Below are positions 63,868 through 64,000 of a DNA stretch of 64,000 bases, piece by piece. The position numbers and the translations under genes are program-made. This stretch comes from CAVYXK01 sp963708245 (GTDB lineage Bacteria > Pseudomonadota > Alphaproteobacteria > Acetobacterales > Acetobacteraceae): contig OY970201.1 of the NCBI GenBank assembly GCA_963708245.1, positions 7,254,001-7,318,000 of the forward strand, in the 5' to 3' direction. Every line of letters begins with the position of its first letter. Within the stretch, counting starts at the first letter, position 1. The notes beneath the pieces are model-generated. The model saw only the letters and a list, made by a program, of their open reading frames with translations. It was not told where the DNA came from and did not search any database.

Positions 63868-64000
63868 GCGGGCCCGGATCGACTGGCCTCCGCTTTTCGC
63901 GGTTCTGCCGCAGCTTTCGCGCAAGCCGGTTCGGGTTTGCTGCATCGTGCGAAGGTGTGACCGAAGAGATCAATGCGTGCATAAAGGAACTCGCGATTGA

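Overview
This is a high-GC window that looks alphaproteobacterial. An Acetobacteraceae-like host is my best guess, from protein style only: an XoxF-type PQQ dehydrogenase, a CYP199-like P450, a fused HyuA/HyuB and many decayed accessory genes. No rRNA, tRNA or CRISPR array was found. The window is a mosaic of intact metabolic genes, a plasmid- or prophage-derived block, three mobile elements, one small MITE-like element and many gene remnants. At least six one-base frameshifts break otherwise good genes.

Layout. (1) 0.2-3.7 kb: a periplasmic trio. It holds a lanthanide-type methanol/alcohol dehydrogenase (XoxF-like) with an unusual extra N-terminal domain, a divergent secreted lysozyme-like protein lacking the expected catalytic Glu, and a free-standing secreted copy of the extra domain. 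(2) 3.7-13.1 kb: a plasmid/phage module of small conserved genes on the minus strand (DUF3846-like, DUF5131/Gp37-Gp68, DUF2786, a beta-clamp-like protein, zinc ribbons, an ASCH-like protein, a histone-like basic protein). Most units are preceded by a recurring hairpin. A polypurine repeat tract, a double-HTH regulator, terminase genes (the large one truncated) and an integrase stub close the block. (3) 13.4-22.5 kb: two SDRs, a DUF4331 protein, a 99-bp IS630-type MITE, a broken CoiA-like gene, an Asp/Glu-racemase-like protein without catalytic cysteines, SelO and a DUF4145 protein. (4) 22.6-24.6 kb: a group II intron with its reverse transcriptase.

(5) 25.1-29.7 kb: a compact, possibly undescribed glycosylation locus. 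A small twin-arginine/PEP-CTERM peptide is followed by a TPR glycosyltransferase, a PqqD-like protein, a GT4, an Anp1-like glycosyltransferase and an FkbM methyltransferase. (6) 29.7-36.5 kb: fused hydantoinase/oxoprolinase, OPT-type transporter and secreted beta-propeller. (7) 36.5-39.2 kb: an IS5-family element that cut off the 3' end of a DUF4239-like gene, then an MDR oxidoreductase. (8) 39.5-40.3 kb: a secreted protein made of sixteen 14-residue repeats between two cysteines. (9) 40.7-46.3 kb: an ABC importer (binding protein, double permease, ATPase), a small envelope protein and a secreted hydrolase. (10) 46.5-50.7 kb: GalE-like epimerase, PhyH-family dioxygenase, P450 and mannonate-dehydratase-like protein.

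(11) 51.0-61.6 kb: a putative natural-product or surface-modification cluster. It has two divergent JmjC/cupin-like oxygenases, a Wzx-like flippase, a sulfotransferase, a TIGR04325-type methyltransferase and a one-module NRPS (C-A-T-TE). The NRPS thioesterase carries Cys in place of the nucleophilic Ser, and its 3' end is frameshifted. A carrier-protein remnant upstream suggests a lost module. (12) 62.7-63.9 kb: an IS630 element whose ends match the MITE at 15.8 kb.
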